Shown one piece after another: positions 1-5,340 of a stretch of 5,340 nucleotides of DNA. Positions within the stretch are counted from its first letter, which is position 1. Every line of letters starts with the position of its first letter. The notes under the pieces were generated by a model that saw only the letters and a list, made by a program, of their open reading frames with translations, made no database searches and was not told where the DNA came from. The position numbers were made by a program, and so were the translations under genes. The DNA is from an uncultured Anaerolineaceae bacterium (GTDB taxonomy: Bacteria; Chloroflexota; Anaerolineae; Anaerolineales; Anaerolineaceae). The DNA lies in NCBI GenBank assembly GCA_937890875.1, contig CALAEB010000211.1, positions 1-5,340 on the forward strand, written 5' to 3'.

Positions 1-2
1 CC

Positions 3-113
3 GGGATCCGTTTGTATAAAACAGAGCGGACGAAAGCGCTGGCCGAACTTTTTTGGGCCGGCAGCGTCGTCATTTCTTTTTTCTTTGTTTTGTCCGGCGT
101 GATGATTCTGTAA
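3..113 (+). CDS. C-terminal end of a membrane protein (5' truncated)
   Basis: An open frame enters from the left edge and gives 36 residues before a TAA at 111-113. The tail is a basic, charged stretch (LYKTERTKALAE) followed by one hydrophobic segment (about residues 17-36, FWAGSVVISFFFVLSGVMIL), so the protein ends in a transmembrane helix. The other two forward frames stop earlier or read as less sensible protein. The stop lies 25 nt before the next gene's ATG on the same strand, so the two are probably co-transcribed. The family cannot be identified from so short a piece. A membrane enzyme related to its neighbours, such as another glycosyltransferase, is possible but unproven. Confidence 0.6.
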   Translation, partial: GIRLYKTERTKALAELFWAGSVVISFFFVLSGVMIL

Positions 114-138
114 AGCCGCTGAAAGCACAGGCTGCGCA

Positions 139-1707
139 ATGACACATTGGATTCGCCGTCACCAAAAGAAAATTTTCCGGGTCACATCCGCTGTTCTGAT
201 CCTTTTTTACAGCGGTTATATGTTTCTGTCTTTCGCCAAAATCCCCATCGACGCGGATTTCGCTTCGCTGGTTCTGGAAGCGCGGGATATCCTCAGCGGG
301 AATCTTTTGCTGAACGGCTGGAACCTGACCGGAGCAACCTACACTTTCACCGAGCTGCCTTTTTATTCCTTCGGCACACTGCTTTTCGGAGTGGACATCA
401 AAGCCTATATTTTCGCGACCACGCTGATGTATCTGCTGATGTTCCTCTTCGGATTTCTTTTGACCCGCGACGAAAGCGGCCCCCGCCCCTGGCTGGACTG
501 GATGATTCTCTTTGCCGTTGCCGGTTTCCCGGGTGTCTATTGGTCCGAAAACCTGCGGGCTCATACCGGGGTTTTTGTCTGCGCATTTGCCGCGCTGCTT
601 GCTCTCAAAAAAATGTCCGACTCTCAGGGGGCATGGCCGGCAGCGCTTTATGTTCTGGCGGTGGTCCTCGGAACGATGAGCGATTCTTTTATGCTTCCAA
701 TCGTCGTCGTGCCGGTTCTGATTTTCAGCCTTTTGAATCTGCTGTCCAACCGGGAAGCCGGGCGGACGTTGAACCGGCGGTTATTTTTCCTGACCGCCGC
801 GGGGATCATTGCGGGGCTTCTTCTGCGGAAAGCTTATTTATCAATCGGCGGGGCAAATGAAAACAGCCTGAGCGGGGTCGCGCCGTTTTCAACATTGCAG
901 GAGATTCCCGCACAGTTTTTAATCTATATTTCCGCGCTGCTGAAGATGTTCGGATGCGATTTTACCGGGACAAAAATTTTCACCTTTTCAACGGTGTGGA
1001 GTTTTTTCCGGATTTGGATTTTATTTTTCGGATTTTCCATTATTTTCCGCACCTTGAAGCAGTTCTTCAGCGGAAAAAACGTCGACCTGATAAACACGAT
1101 TCTGAGTCTCGGCGTTCTTACCCAATCCGTTTTCCTGATCCTGACGCCCTTTATGAGTAAACTGCACGGAGGGCGGTACATTTCCTGTTTCCCGATCATT
1201 TTTGCGGTCTTACTGATCCGTGAGGCACGGCGAGAACAAATTTTCGCGTTCAAAATCGCGGGGAACAGACTGCCGGTCCGCTGGGTCGCCGCCGGTATCT
1301 GTGCCCTGCTGATCGCCGTTTCGATCCGGCCCGTCTCTTTTTCCAGAACTGTAACCGGGCAGGACCGGCTTGCAACCTTCCTGCGGGAACAGAATCTGTT
1401 ATCCGGTTACGCGGACTTCGCGACCGCAAACATGGTCACGGTCGCTTCCGAAAACCGGGTGAAGGTCCGTGCAATTTCCTTTGAAGCGCGCGATTCAATC
1501 CAACAGCCTTATGCTTACTTGTGGTTCAGCAAAACGGCCTGGTATTCGGAAACGGCTGATTTCGTTATCATCAGCGGGACAGGCTTTAAAGAGGTCAATG
1601 AAAAAACGGTCTCCGAATTGATCGGGGAACCGGACCGGATCCTTACCTTTGAGACGGCTCTGATTTATGTCTACGATCAGGACATCTCCGCGAAAATTGT
1701 TCTGTAG
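139..1707 (+). CDS. Polytopic membrane protein, GT-C glycosyltransferase-like
   Basis: This 522-residue protein probably sits in the cytoplasmic membrane and may transfer a sugar from a lipid-phosphate donor; that role is inferred from architecture. A basic N-terminus (WIRRHQKK) precedes a first membrane segment (about 14-33). A non-cytoplasmic loop follows, carrying an acidic motif IPIDAD (D38, D40), where GT-C enzymes usually keep catalytic or metal-binding acids. Roughly ten more hydrophobic segments run to about residue 396. HGGRY at 343-347 resembles the RY(x)nP element seen in GT39-like proteins. Residues about 400-522 form a soluble domain with the pattern LATFLRE...GYADFATANMVTVAS, which I associate with uncharacterised GT-C-like membrane proteins. 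The ATG at 139 has a weak AGG Shine-Dalgarno core 7 nt upstream and sits 25 nt after the preceding gene. The gene ends in TAG, and a TAA follows seven codons later. Being a real gene is very likely; the enzymatic assignment is moderate. Confidence 0.85.
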   Translation: MTHWIRRHQKKIFRVTSAVLILFYSGYMFLSFAKIPIDADFASLVLEARDILSGNLLLNGWNLTGATYTFTELPFYSFGTLLFGVDIKAYIFATTLMYLLMFLFGFLLTRDESGPRPWLDWMILFAVAGFPGVYWSENLRAHTGVFVCAFAALLALKKMSDSQGAWPAALYVLAVVLGTMSDSFMLPIVVVPVLIFSLLNLLSNREAGRTLNRRLFFLTAAGIIAGLLLRKAYLSIGGANENSLSGVAPFSTLQEIPAQFLIYISALLKMFGCDFTGTKIFTFSTVWSFFRIWILFFGFSIIFRTLKQFFSGKNVDLINTILSLGVLTQSVFLILTPFMSKLHGGRYISCFPIIFAVLLIREARREQIFAFKIAGNRLPVRWVAAGICALLIAVSIRPVSFSRTVTGQDRLATFLREQNLLSGYADFATANMVTVASENRVKVRAISFEARDSIQQPYAYLWFSKTAWYSETADFVIISGTGFKEVNEKTVSELIGEPDRILTFETALIYVYDQDISAKIVL

Positions 1708-1710
1708 CAG

Positions 1711-1724
1711 CGGGCTGAAACCCG
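1711..1724 (+). terminator. Small hairpin just after the upstream gene's stop (weak terminator candidate)
   Basis: CGGG, a 6-nt loop CTGAAA, then CCCG lies 4 nt after the TAG of the upstream membrane protein. The stem is only 4 bp, cannot be extended, and has no T run after it. It is therefore not a convincing intrinsic terminator and could be chance. Confidence 0.15.
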
Positions 1725-1836
1725 GCGGTAATTCGGAATACGGCGATCTGTTGCGAGAAAACAAGAGAACCGCAGCGCATCCGCTTCAAAATTCGAATTA
1801 ACGGAAAACCTGTCAGCCTTTGCAAAACCTGCGCTT

Positions 1837-1861
1837 GTTGCCTGGGAATATCCCGGGCAGC
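1837..1861. other. 11-bp stem-loop in the intergenic region
   Basis: The sequence 1837-1847 can pair with 1851-1861 around a 3-nt ATA loop. The core arms are GCCTGGGA and TCCCGGGC. As RNA it has 11 consecutive pairs including two G-U wobbles. No T run follows, so it is not a classic intrinsic terminator. It could stabilise the 3' end of the upstream message, act with a Rho-type terminator, or be part of a dispersed repeat. A second, weaker hairpin (GCTCA at 1860-1864 with TGAGC at 1873-1877) overlaps its end by two bases, so the two would partly compete. Confidence 0.4.
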
Positions 1862-1918
1862 TCAGCCAAAAATGAGCCGCTCGGGCGATAAAAAACTTTT
1901 CGTTCATATCTGATTCAG

Positions 1919-1990
1919 GTGTCAAAGGGGTAGAATTTTCCAAAAGAAGTTATTTGTTGTTCTATTTTTCGACAATTTGACTTTTGACAC
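1919..1990. repeat. Spaced inverted repeat GTGTCAAA ... TTTGACAC
   Basis: GTGTCAAA at 1919-1926 is exactly the reverse complement of TTTGACAC at 1983-1990, with 56 nt between them. The right copy overlaps a TTGACA hexamer that could be a promoter -35 box. Two copies flanking an AT-rich stretch could be paired operator half-sites, but 8-bp matches in AT-rich DNA can be accidental. Confidence 0.25.
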
Positions 1991-2012
1991 TTTAACCATA
2001 TTTCGAGTTATC
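1984..2012 (+). promoter_or_regulatory. Candidate sigma-70-type promoter for the second membrane protein
   Basis: A perfect TTGACA lies at 1984-1989. At 17-nt spacing the matching -10 position (2007-2012, GTTATC) is a poor fit to TATAAT. An alternative pair is TTGACT at 1977-1982 with TATTTC at 1999-2004 (16-nt spacing). The AT-rich setting and the gap to the upstream gene support a promoter somewhere in 1970-2012, but the exact boxes are unsure. With the first pair, transcription would begin almost at the start codon, leaving little leader. Confidence 0.3.
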
Positions 2013-2020
2013 GGTTGGAA

Positions 2021-2854
2021 ATGATGAGAGAGAAACTGCGGAAAATTCAAATTCCTTTGTGGGGTCTGCCCATACTGCTGCTGGTGTTTTCATTCCTGAG
2101 CTATGGCGTCCTCAGCCGGAAACTGGGCATCTACTGGGATGACTGGGCTTATCTCTGGACAAGACTTGAATTAGGCTACGACGGACTGGTGCGCCATTTC
2201 AGCTTCAGCCGCCCGGTGGCGGGGCAGATCCACAACCTGGCGATGCTGCTGACCGGGAAAAATCCGCTGCGGATCCAGCTGTTCGGCATGCTGATGCGGG
2301 CTGCCGGTTCAGCGCTGGTCGGGCTGCTGATCTGGCGGACCTGGGGAAAAGACGCGTTTCTCGCCGCAGTGGGGGCCTTGCTGTTCATCGCGTATCCGGG
2401 TTTTACTATGCAGCCGATCGCCATCAATTTCAGTTTCTCATATTTTCTGATCGGCATGCTGTGCGTTTCCATCGTACTGACCGTTGAAACAGCGCAGCGT
2501 CCTTCGCGGCGCATCCCGCTCACCATCGCCGCACTCTTTCTGTCCGCGGTCAACCTTTTTGCTTCCGAATATTTTTTCCTTCTGGAACTGCTGCGTCCGC
2601 TGTTTATCTGGGTGAGTCTCCGGCAAACCGCTCCGGATTTTCGCCGGCGTCTCCGGGAAACGCTGAAAAAAGAGCTCCCGTACGCGATCGTGTTTGCGGC
2701 GGCCAGTATATACCGGGCCTTTTTTAATCAGACCCAAACGCTGCATTATGAATTCTCATTCATCCAATCGCTCAGGCTGAATCCACTGAACGCCATCGGC
2801 ACCTATCTGGGCACCCTTCTTTCCGACTGTTTCAAAGTGCTCATCCCGGCCTAG
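2021..2854 (+). CDS. N-terminal part of the interrupted membrane protein, ending at the amber codon
   Basis: This part gives 277 residues. A cytoplasmic basic start (MMREKLRK) is followed by a membrane segment at about 12-32. Next comes an external loop with YWDDW at 38-42, an acidic pair in the position of the catalytic acidic motif of GT-C transferases, and later FSRPVAGQ (62-69), a loop pattern I associate with uncharacterised GT-C-like proteins. Further hydrophobic segments lie at about 90-107, 109-126, 138-157, 165-198, 220-235 and 258-277. If translation ends here, the product has the putative acidic motif but lacks the rest of the membrane core and the soluble C-terminus, so it is unlikely to be a working enzyme. 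Function is inferred from topology only. Confidence 0.6.
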   Translation: MMREKLRKIQIPLWGLPILLLVFSFLSYGVLSRKLGIYWDDWAYLWTRLELGYDGLVRHFSFSRPVAGQIHNLAMLLTGKNPLRIQLFGMLMRAAGSALVGLLIWRTWGKDAFLAAVGALLFIAYPGFTMQPIAINFSFSYFLIGMLCVSIVLTVETAQRPSRRIPLTIAALFLSAVNLFASEYFFLLELLRPLFIWVSLRQTAPDFRRRLRETLKKELPYAIVFAAASIYRAFFNQTQTLHYEFSFIQSLRLNPLNAIGTYLGTLLSDCFKVLIPA

Positions 2855-4075
2855 CTGCGGGTTTTTAAATTTCCGGATATCGAAACGCTTGGGCCCAAAA
2901 CATTTTTGGCTTATGGCCTGATTTGCCTGACACTGGTTCTGCTGTCCGGCATATTTCTGACTTTTCTGAAAAATACGGCAGACGGCGGACGGACAGCGGC
3001 CTGCCGCGAAATGATCCTGATCGGGCTCGTCAGCCTGGTCTTCGCCGGACAGCCGTTCTGGCTGACCGGTACGCATCTCTCATTCGTCTTTCAAAACAGC
3101 CGCTACACGCTTCCGTTCATGCTGGGAATCAGTCTGATTTGGACCGGAACGTTGGGTTTGATCCGCCGGCCGCGGCTGCTCGCCGCCGGCGCCGCAGCCA
3201 TTCTGATCGGGCTTGCCGCCGGCAGTCATTTCGTTAATGCGAACGAATACCGGCGGGACTGGACACTTACCAAAGATTTTTTCTGGCAACTGAAATGGCG
3301 GGTGCCGGCGATCGAAGAAAATACAGTCATCATTACCAATGTGCTGCCGATCCGTTTCAGCACGGATAACTCGCTTACCGCGGCAGTAAACTGGATTTAC
3401 GCGGACACGGAACGCAATCCGGCCGTTTACCGGGACCATTCAATGCCTTATATGCTGTACACCAATACCAAACGGGAAGACACGCTCGGCGGGTTTCAGC
3501 CCGGCCAACCGGTTTTTCAGGAATACCTGTCCGCGCAGTTCACCGGCAATACCGATGACGCAATCAGCCTGGTTTACAACGCTCCCGGATGTGTGCGGGT
3601 GCTGGATCCGGAAGTGGACCTGTTCAACCAGACCATCCCGATTATCGACCGGGAAGCCGCACTGCTGAACAATGCCGCGCGCATTCTTACCGACGTCCCC
3701 TATAGTCCGCTGGACACGGAATTGTTCGGGGCCGAACCGGCGCATGGCTGGTGCTGGTACTATGAGCAGGCCGACCTGAGCCGGCAGAAGAAAGATTGGG
3801 AAAGTGTCGCCCGCTTGGGGGACGACGCTTTTGCGCTGTCTGACCACCCGAATGACCCAATGGAACGGCTGCCATTCATCGAGGGGTATGCGCATGTTTC
3901 GGCCTGGGATCAGGCGACGGAGCAAACCCGGACGGCGCTTTCGGTGACGCCGGTCATGAACAATCCGCTGTGCGCCCTCTGGGCCCGGATTGACCGGGAG
4001 ACCGTTGGTTCCGAAGAAAAAACAACCGCAATTACAGCGATCCGGCAACTTCTGGATTGCGGCTTTCTCGAGTGA
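2855..4075 (+). CDS. C-terminal part of the interrupted membrane protein (after the amber codon)
   Basis: This part is 406 codons in the same frame as the part before the TAG. It has about four membrane segments (whole-gene residues about 295-317, 330-349, 363-381, 386-402), with SRYTLP at 360-365, resembling the RY-P element of GT-C-like proteins. A non-cytoplasmic soluble region begins near 405. Residues about 576-645 (WCWYYEQADL ... DWESVARLGDDAF ... FIEGYAHVSAWDQA) look like paired helices of TPR type. No good independent start exists: the first candidate is a TTG at 2906 without a Shine-Dalgarno, and it would discard 17 codons that read as sensible protein. The preserved coding character implies that the interruption is recent or bypassed. 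Confidence 0.6.
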   Translation: MRVFKFPDIETLGPKTFLAYGLICLTLVLLSGIFLTFLKNTADGGRTAACREMILIGLVSLVFAGQPFWLTGTHLSFVFQNSRYTLPFMLGISLIWTGTLGLIRRPRLLAAGAAAILIGLAAGSHFVNANEYRRDWTLTKDFFWQLKWRVPAIEENTVIITNVLPIRFSTDNSLTAAVNWIYADTERNPAVYRDHSMPYMLYTNTKREDTLGGFQPGQPVFQEYLSAQFTGNTDDAISLVYNAPGCVRVLDPEVDLFNQTIPIIDREAALLNNAARILTDVPYSPLDTELFGAEPAHGWCWYYEQADLSRQKKDWESVARLGDDAFALSDHPNDPMERLPFIEGYAHVSAWDQATEQTRTALSVTPVMNNPLCALWARIDRETVGSEEKTTAITAIRQLLDCGFLE

Positions 4076-4142
4076 GACCAGGCACGATCCGCGACTTTGC
4101 CGCCAGCTTCCCAAAAAATAAAAAATGAAAATCCACATTTCG

Positions 4143-4173
4143 AAATATGCCTGCCTGCCGGTTTGGCATATTT
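4143..4173. terminator. Perfect 9-bp inverted repeat, possible terminator or operator
   Basis: AAATATGCC (4143-4151) and GGCATATTT (4165-4173) pair perfectly around a 13-nt loop. A C-G pair and a G-U wobble can extend the stem outward. The right arm ends in TTTT, as in a weak intrinsic terminator, and the position 67 nt after the upstream stop fits. The stem base is A/T-rich and the loop long, so an operator for the downstream peptidase gene is an equal alternative. Confidence 0.35.
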
Positions 4174-4222
4174 TGTGCAATTCTGAATACAAATCTTGCC
4201 TTTTTAAATGAGTCATTATTCA

Positions 4223-4228
4223 TACAAT
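4223..4228 (+). promoter_or_regulatory. Candidate -10 box for the peptidase gene
   Basis: TACAAT matches the TATAAT consensus at five of six positions and lies 25 nt before the start codon. No good -35 hexamer sits at 16-18 nt; the nearest plausible one, TTGCCT at 4196-4201, is 21 nt away. It is a weak candidate. Confidence 0.25.
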
Positions 4229-4241
4229 TTGTGCTGCAACA

Positions 4242-4246
4242 GAAGG
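4242..4246 (+). promoter_or_regulatory. Ribosome binding site of the peptidase gene
   Basis: GAAGG lies 7 nt before the ATG at 4254, an ideal Shine-Dalgarno spacing. It fixes this start, which also places a signal peptide exactly at the N-terminus. Confidence 0.65.
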
Positions 4247-4253
4247 TGCCGCA

Positions 4254-5340
4254 ATGAAGAGAATCTGTTATCCGTTGCTCCTGTTCGTTTCATCCCTCAT
4301 CATTTTTGCCGGAACAGTCCGGCCGGCTTCTGCCGATGGGCCTTCCGATACGGGAACCGTTTATCCGGTGGAGATCACGCCGTTTCTCGGCCTCAATGAA
4401 TCCGATCTGGGAAAAATTAAGGATCCTGATCTGCTTGAATTCGTCACCGAGACAAGAGCGCTGCCGTCAACCGGAGCCAAGACCTCAACCGTCCTCAGCC
4501 GGGAATTTAAGGTATTCCTGGCATACGAACCGGAGATGAAAGAAACGCTGCATGAACAGGCGGAACAGCTTGACATCGACCGCATCTATTTTTATAAGTA
4601 TTCCAGTCTGGTTTCCGTCCAGGCCCCGGTTGAGAAAATCGCGTTGCTGCTGCAGAACAACGCTGTCATTACCAGCGTCGAATCGGATACGGCAGCCCAA
4701 ACATTCTCGTTCACATTGGGGAGCGACGCGGAACAGCTCACAAATATCGGCGCCGTCCATCAGGCCGGCCTGGATGGGGAAGGAACCTACATTGCTATCA
4801 TCGACACCGGGCTGGACGCCAATAACCCGGAGTTCGGCGGCAGGGTCGCTTACGAGCATTGCTGGACCAGTGAATATTTTTATGACCCGGTCGGATTATT
4901 TGAAGCCTACCCATCCTGCAAGAGTCCGTCCGGGTCCAGTCCGGTGACCGAGTCAAGTTCAGCGTATCCGTTTTGGGGAGACCGGTCCGATTTCCGGCAG
5001 TTTTTCAACCATGGCTCCCATGTCGCCGGAATCGCGGCCGGAAACGGCGGAGTTGCGCCCAAAGCCAACATTATTGCGCTCCAAGTCTTTTCCTTGGAAT
5101 ACGGATTTGATCCGGAGCGAAATCAATGGAATTATTACAGCATCTCTTACCTGAGCAACCAGATCCAGGCGCTTGAATATCTGGTCGATCTGAAAAAAAA
5201 CGGTGTGAATATCGTCGCCGCCAACATGAGTTTTGGCGGCTTGCGATATGAAAGCTATTGCGATAATGACCTGAGAAAGCCGTTGATCGATCTGCTGGCT
5301 GAACTGGGAGTGACCGCCGTCGTCGCTGCCGGCAACAGCT
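4254..5340 (+). CDS. Secreted S8 (subtilisin-family) serine peptidase, 3' truncated
   Basis: The frame is open to the window edge, giving the first 362 residues of an exported protease. A signal peptide (basic MKR, hydrophobic core about 5-20) ends in PASA before D28, a good signal peptidase I site. Residues about 82-145 look like an I9-type propeptide, which folds and inhibits the enzyme before self-cleavage. The catalytic domain shows the Asp motif AIIDTG (D184), the His motif HGSHVAG (H253; Ser replaces the commoner Thr in HGT), the ANMSFGG strand (323-329) and AAGN with the oxyanion-hole Asn at 361. The nucleophile serine (GTSMA region) lies beyond the window. Asp and His are 69 residues apart, against 32 in subtilisin BPN', so an insert of about 37 residues is present; it includes C203 and C222, and C336 follows later. 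Family membership is secure; the substrate is unknown. Confidence 0.95.
   Translation, partial: MKRICYPLLLFVSSLIIFAGTVRPASADGPSDTGTVYPVEITPFLGLNESDLGKIKDPDLLEFVTETRALPSTGAKTSTVLSREFKVFLAYEPEMKETLHEQAEQLDIDRIYFYKYSSLVSVQAPVEKIALLLQNNAVITSVESDTAAQTFSFTLGSDAEQLTNIGAVHQAGLDGEGTYIAIIDTGLDANNPEFGGRVAYEHCWTSEYFYDPVGLFEAYPSCKSPSGSSPVTESSSAYPFWGDRSDFRQFFNHGSHVAGIAAGNGGVAPKANIIALQVFSLEYGFDPERNQWNYYSISYLSNQIQALEYLVDLKKNGVNIVAANMSFGGLRYESYCDNDLRKPLIDLLAELGVTAVVAAGNS

Larger units (their letters stand above)
1708..2014. other. Intergenic region, 307 bp, no gene seen
   Basis: No frame here looks like protein on either strand; the minus-strand open frames have no family-like pattern or hydrophobic structure. 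The left part (1708-1880) has balanced composition and several short hairpins, listed separately. The right part (about 1885-2010) is clearly AT-rich, with A and T tracts, and fits a promoter and 5' leader for the gene beginning near 2021. The gap therefore probably separates two transcription units. Confidence 0.6.
2021..4075 (+). pseudogene. Large GT-C-like membrane protein gene interrupted by an in-frame TAG
   Basis: One reading frame runs from about 2021 to a TGA at 4073-4075 (684 codons), broken only by a TAG at 2852-2854 (codon 278). There is no frameshift, gap or overlap. The reading after the TAG (LRVFKFPDIETLG, then a membrane segment at about 295-317) continues the protein smoothly, so both parts were once one gene. 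The bases around the stop (GCC TAG CTG CGG) would read Ala-Trp-Leu-Arg with a single G-to-A reversal, or Ala-Gln-Leu-Arg with a T-to-C reversal. Start choice: ATG at 2021, ATG at 2024 and TTG at 2015 are all in frame, none with a strong Shine-Dalgarno. Whether it is a true pseudogene, a sequencing error or a readthrough gene cannot be settled here. Confidence 0.75.
4076..4253. other. AT-rich intergenic region upstream of the peptidase gene
   Basis: This 178-bp gap has A tracts at about 4112-4131, a strong inverted repeat at 4143-4173 and an AT-rich stretch at 4190-4230. No protein-like frame crosses it. It probably carries the 3' end of the membrane-protein transcript and the promoter and leader of the peptidase gene. 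Confidence 0.5.

Noticed and set aside
147..860. 237-codon + strand frame overlapping the first membrane protein
   Set aside because: It is arginine- and proline-rich out-of-frame translation with no membrane or domain pattern, while the 139-1707 frame is clearly the coding one.
1790..1799. 10-bp palindrome AATTCGAATT
   Set aside because: It is short and AT-rich, with no second copy nearby, so it is likely to be chance.
1677..1943. 88-codon minus-strand frame across the intergenic region
   Set aside because: Low-complexity-looking translation without a recognisable domain; it overlaps the end of the upstream gene and an AT-rich promoter-like zone.
2852..2854. Pyrrolysine insertion at the amber codon
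   Set aside because: Pyrrolysine is known mainly from methylamine methyltransferases and a few other proteins. This membrane protein is unrelated, and no pyl gene is in the window.
2906..4075. An independent gene starting with TTG at 2906
   Set aside because: There is no Shine-Dalgarno, the start falls inside a membrane segment, and the 17 upstream codons back to the TAG read as continuous protein.
3440..4216. 258-codon open frame on the minus strand
   Set aside because: It lies mostly opposite the membrane-protein C-terminal half, shows no family-like pattern and is explained by the codon bias of the + strand gene.
4208..4947. Several + and minus strand frames overlapping the peptidase start
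   Set aside because: They are shadows; the frame beginning at 4254 has the signal peptide, propeptide and catalytic motifs.

Overview
The window holds four coding loci, all on the + strand, in mid-GC bacterial DNA with two AT-rich gaps. No RNA gene, insertion sequence or CRISPR array is visible. The protein types (large multi-pass membrane proteins resembling GT-C glycosyltransferases, and a secreted subtilisin with a cysteine-bearing insert) remind me of Anaerolineae-like Chloroflexota. That placement is pattern recognition only and would need a database search.

Layout: (1) the last 36 codons of a membrane protein, entering from the left edge and ending in a TAA at 111-113; (2) a 522-residue polytopic membrane protein (139-1707) with a GT-C-like arrangement and a soluble C-terminal domain, probably in the same transcript as (1); (3) a 307-bp gap with small hairpins and an AT-rich promoter-like end; (4) a second GT-C-like membrane protein (about 2021-4075), interrupted by one in-frame amber codon at 2852-2854 while the same frame stays open for 406 further codons; (5) a 178-bp AT-rich gap with a perfect 9-bp inverted repeat; (6) the first 362 codons of an exported S8 (subtilisin) peptidase starting at 4254 and running off the right edge.

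The two membrane proteins may act on lipid-linked sugars at the cell envelope, and the peptidase acts outside the cell. Nothing in the sequence proves that they share a pathway. The most notable observation is the clean amber interruption of the second membrane protein: a recent nonsense mutation, a sequencing error or, less likely, readthrough. I see no convincing new system here.
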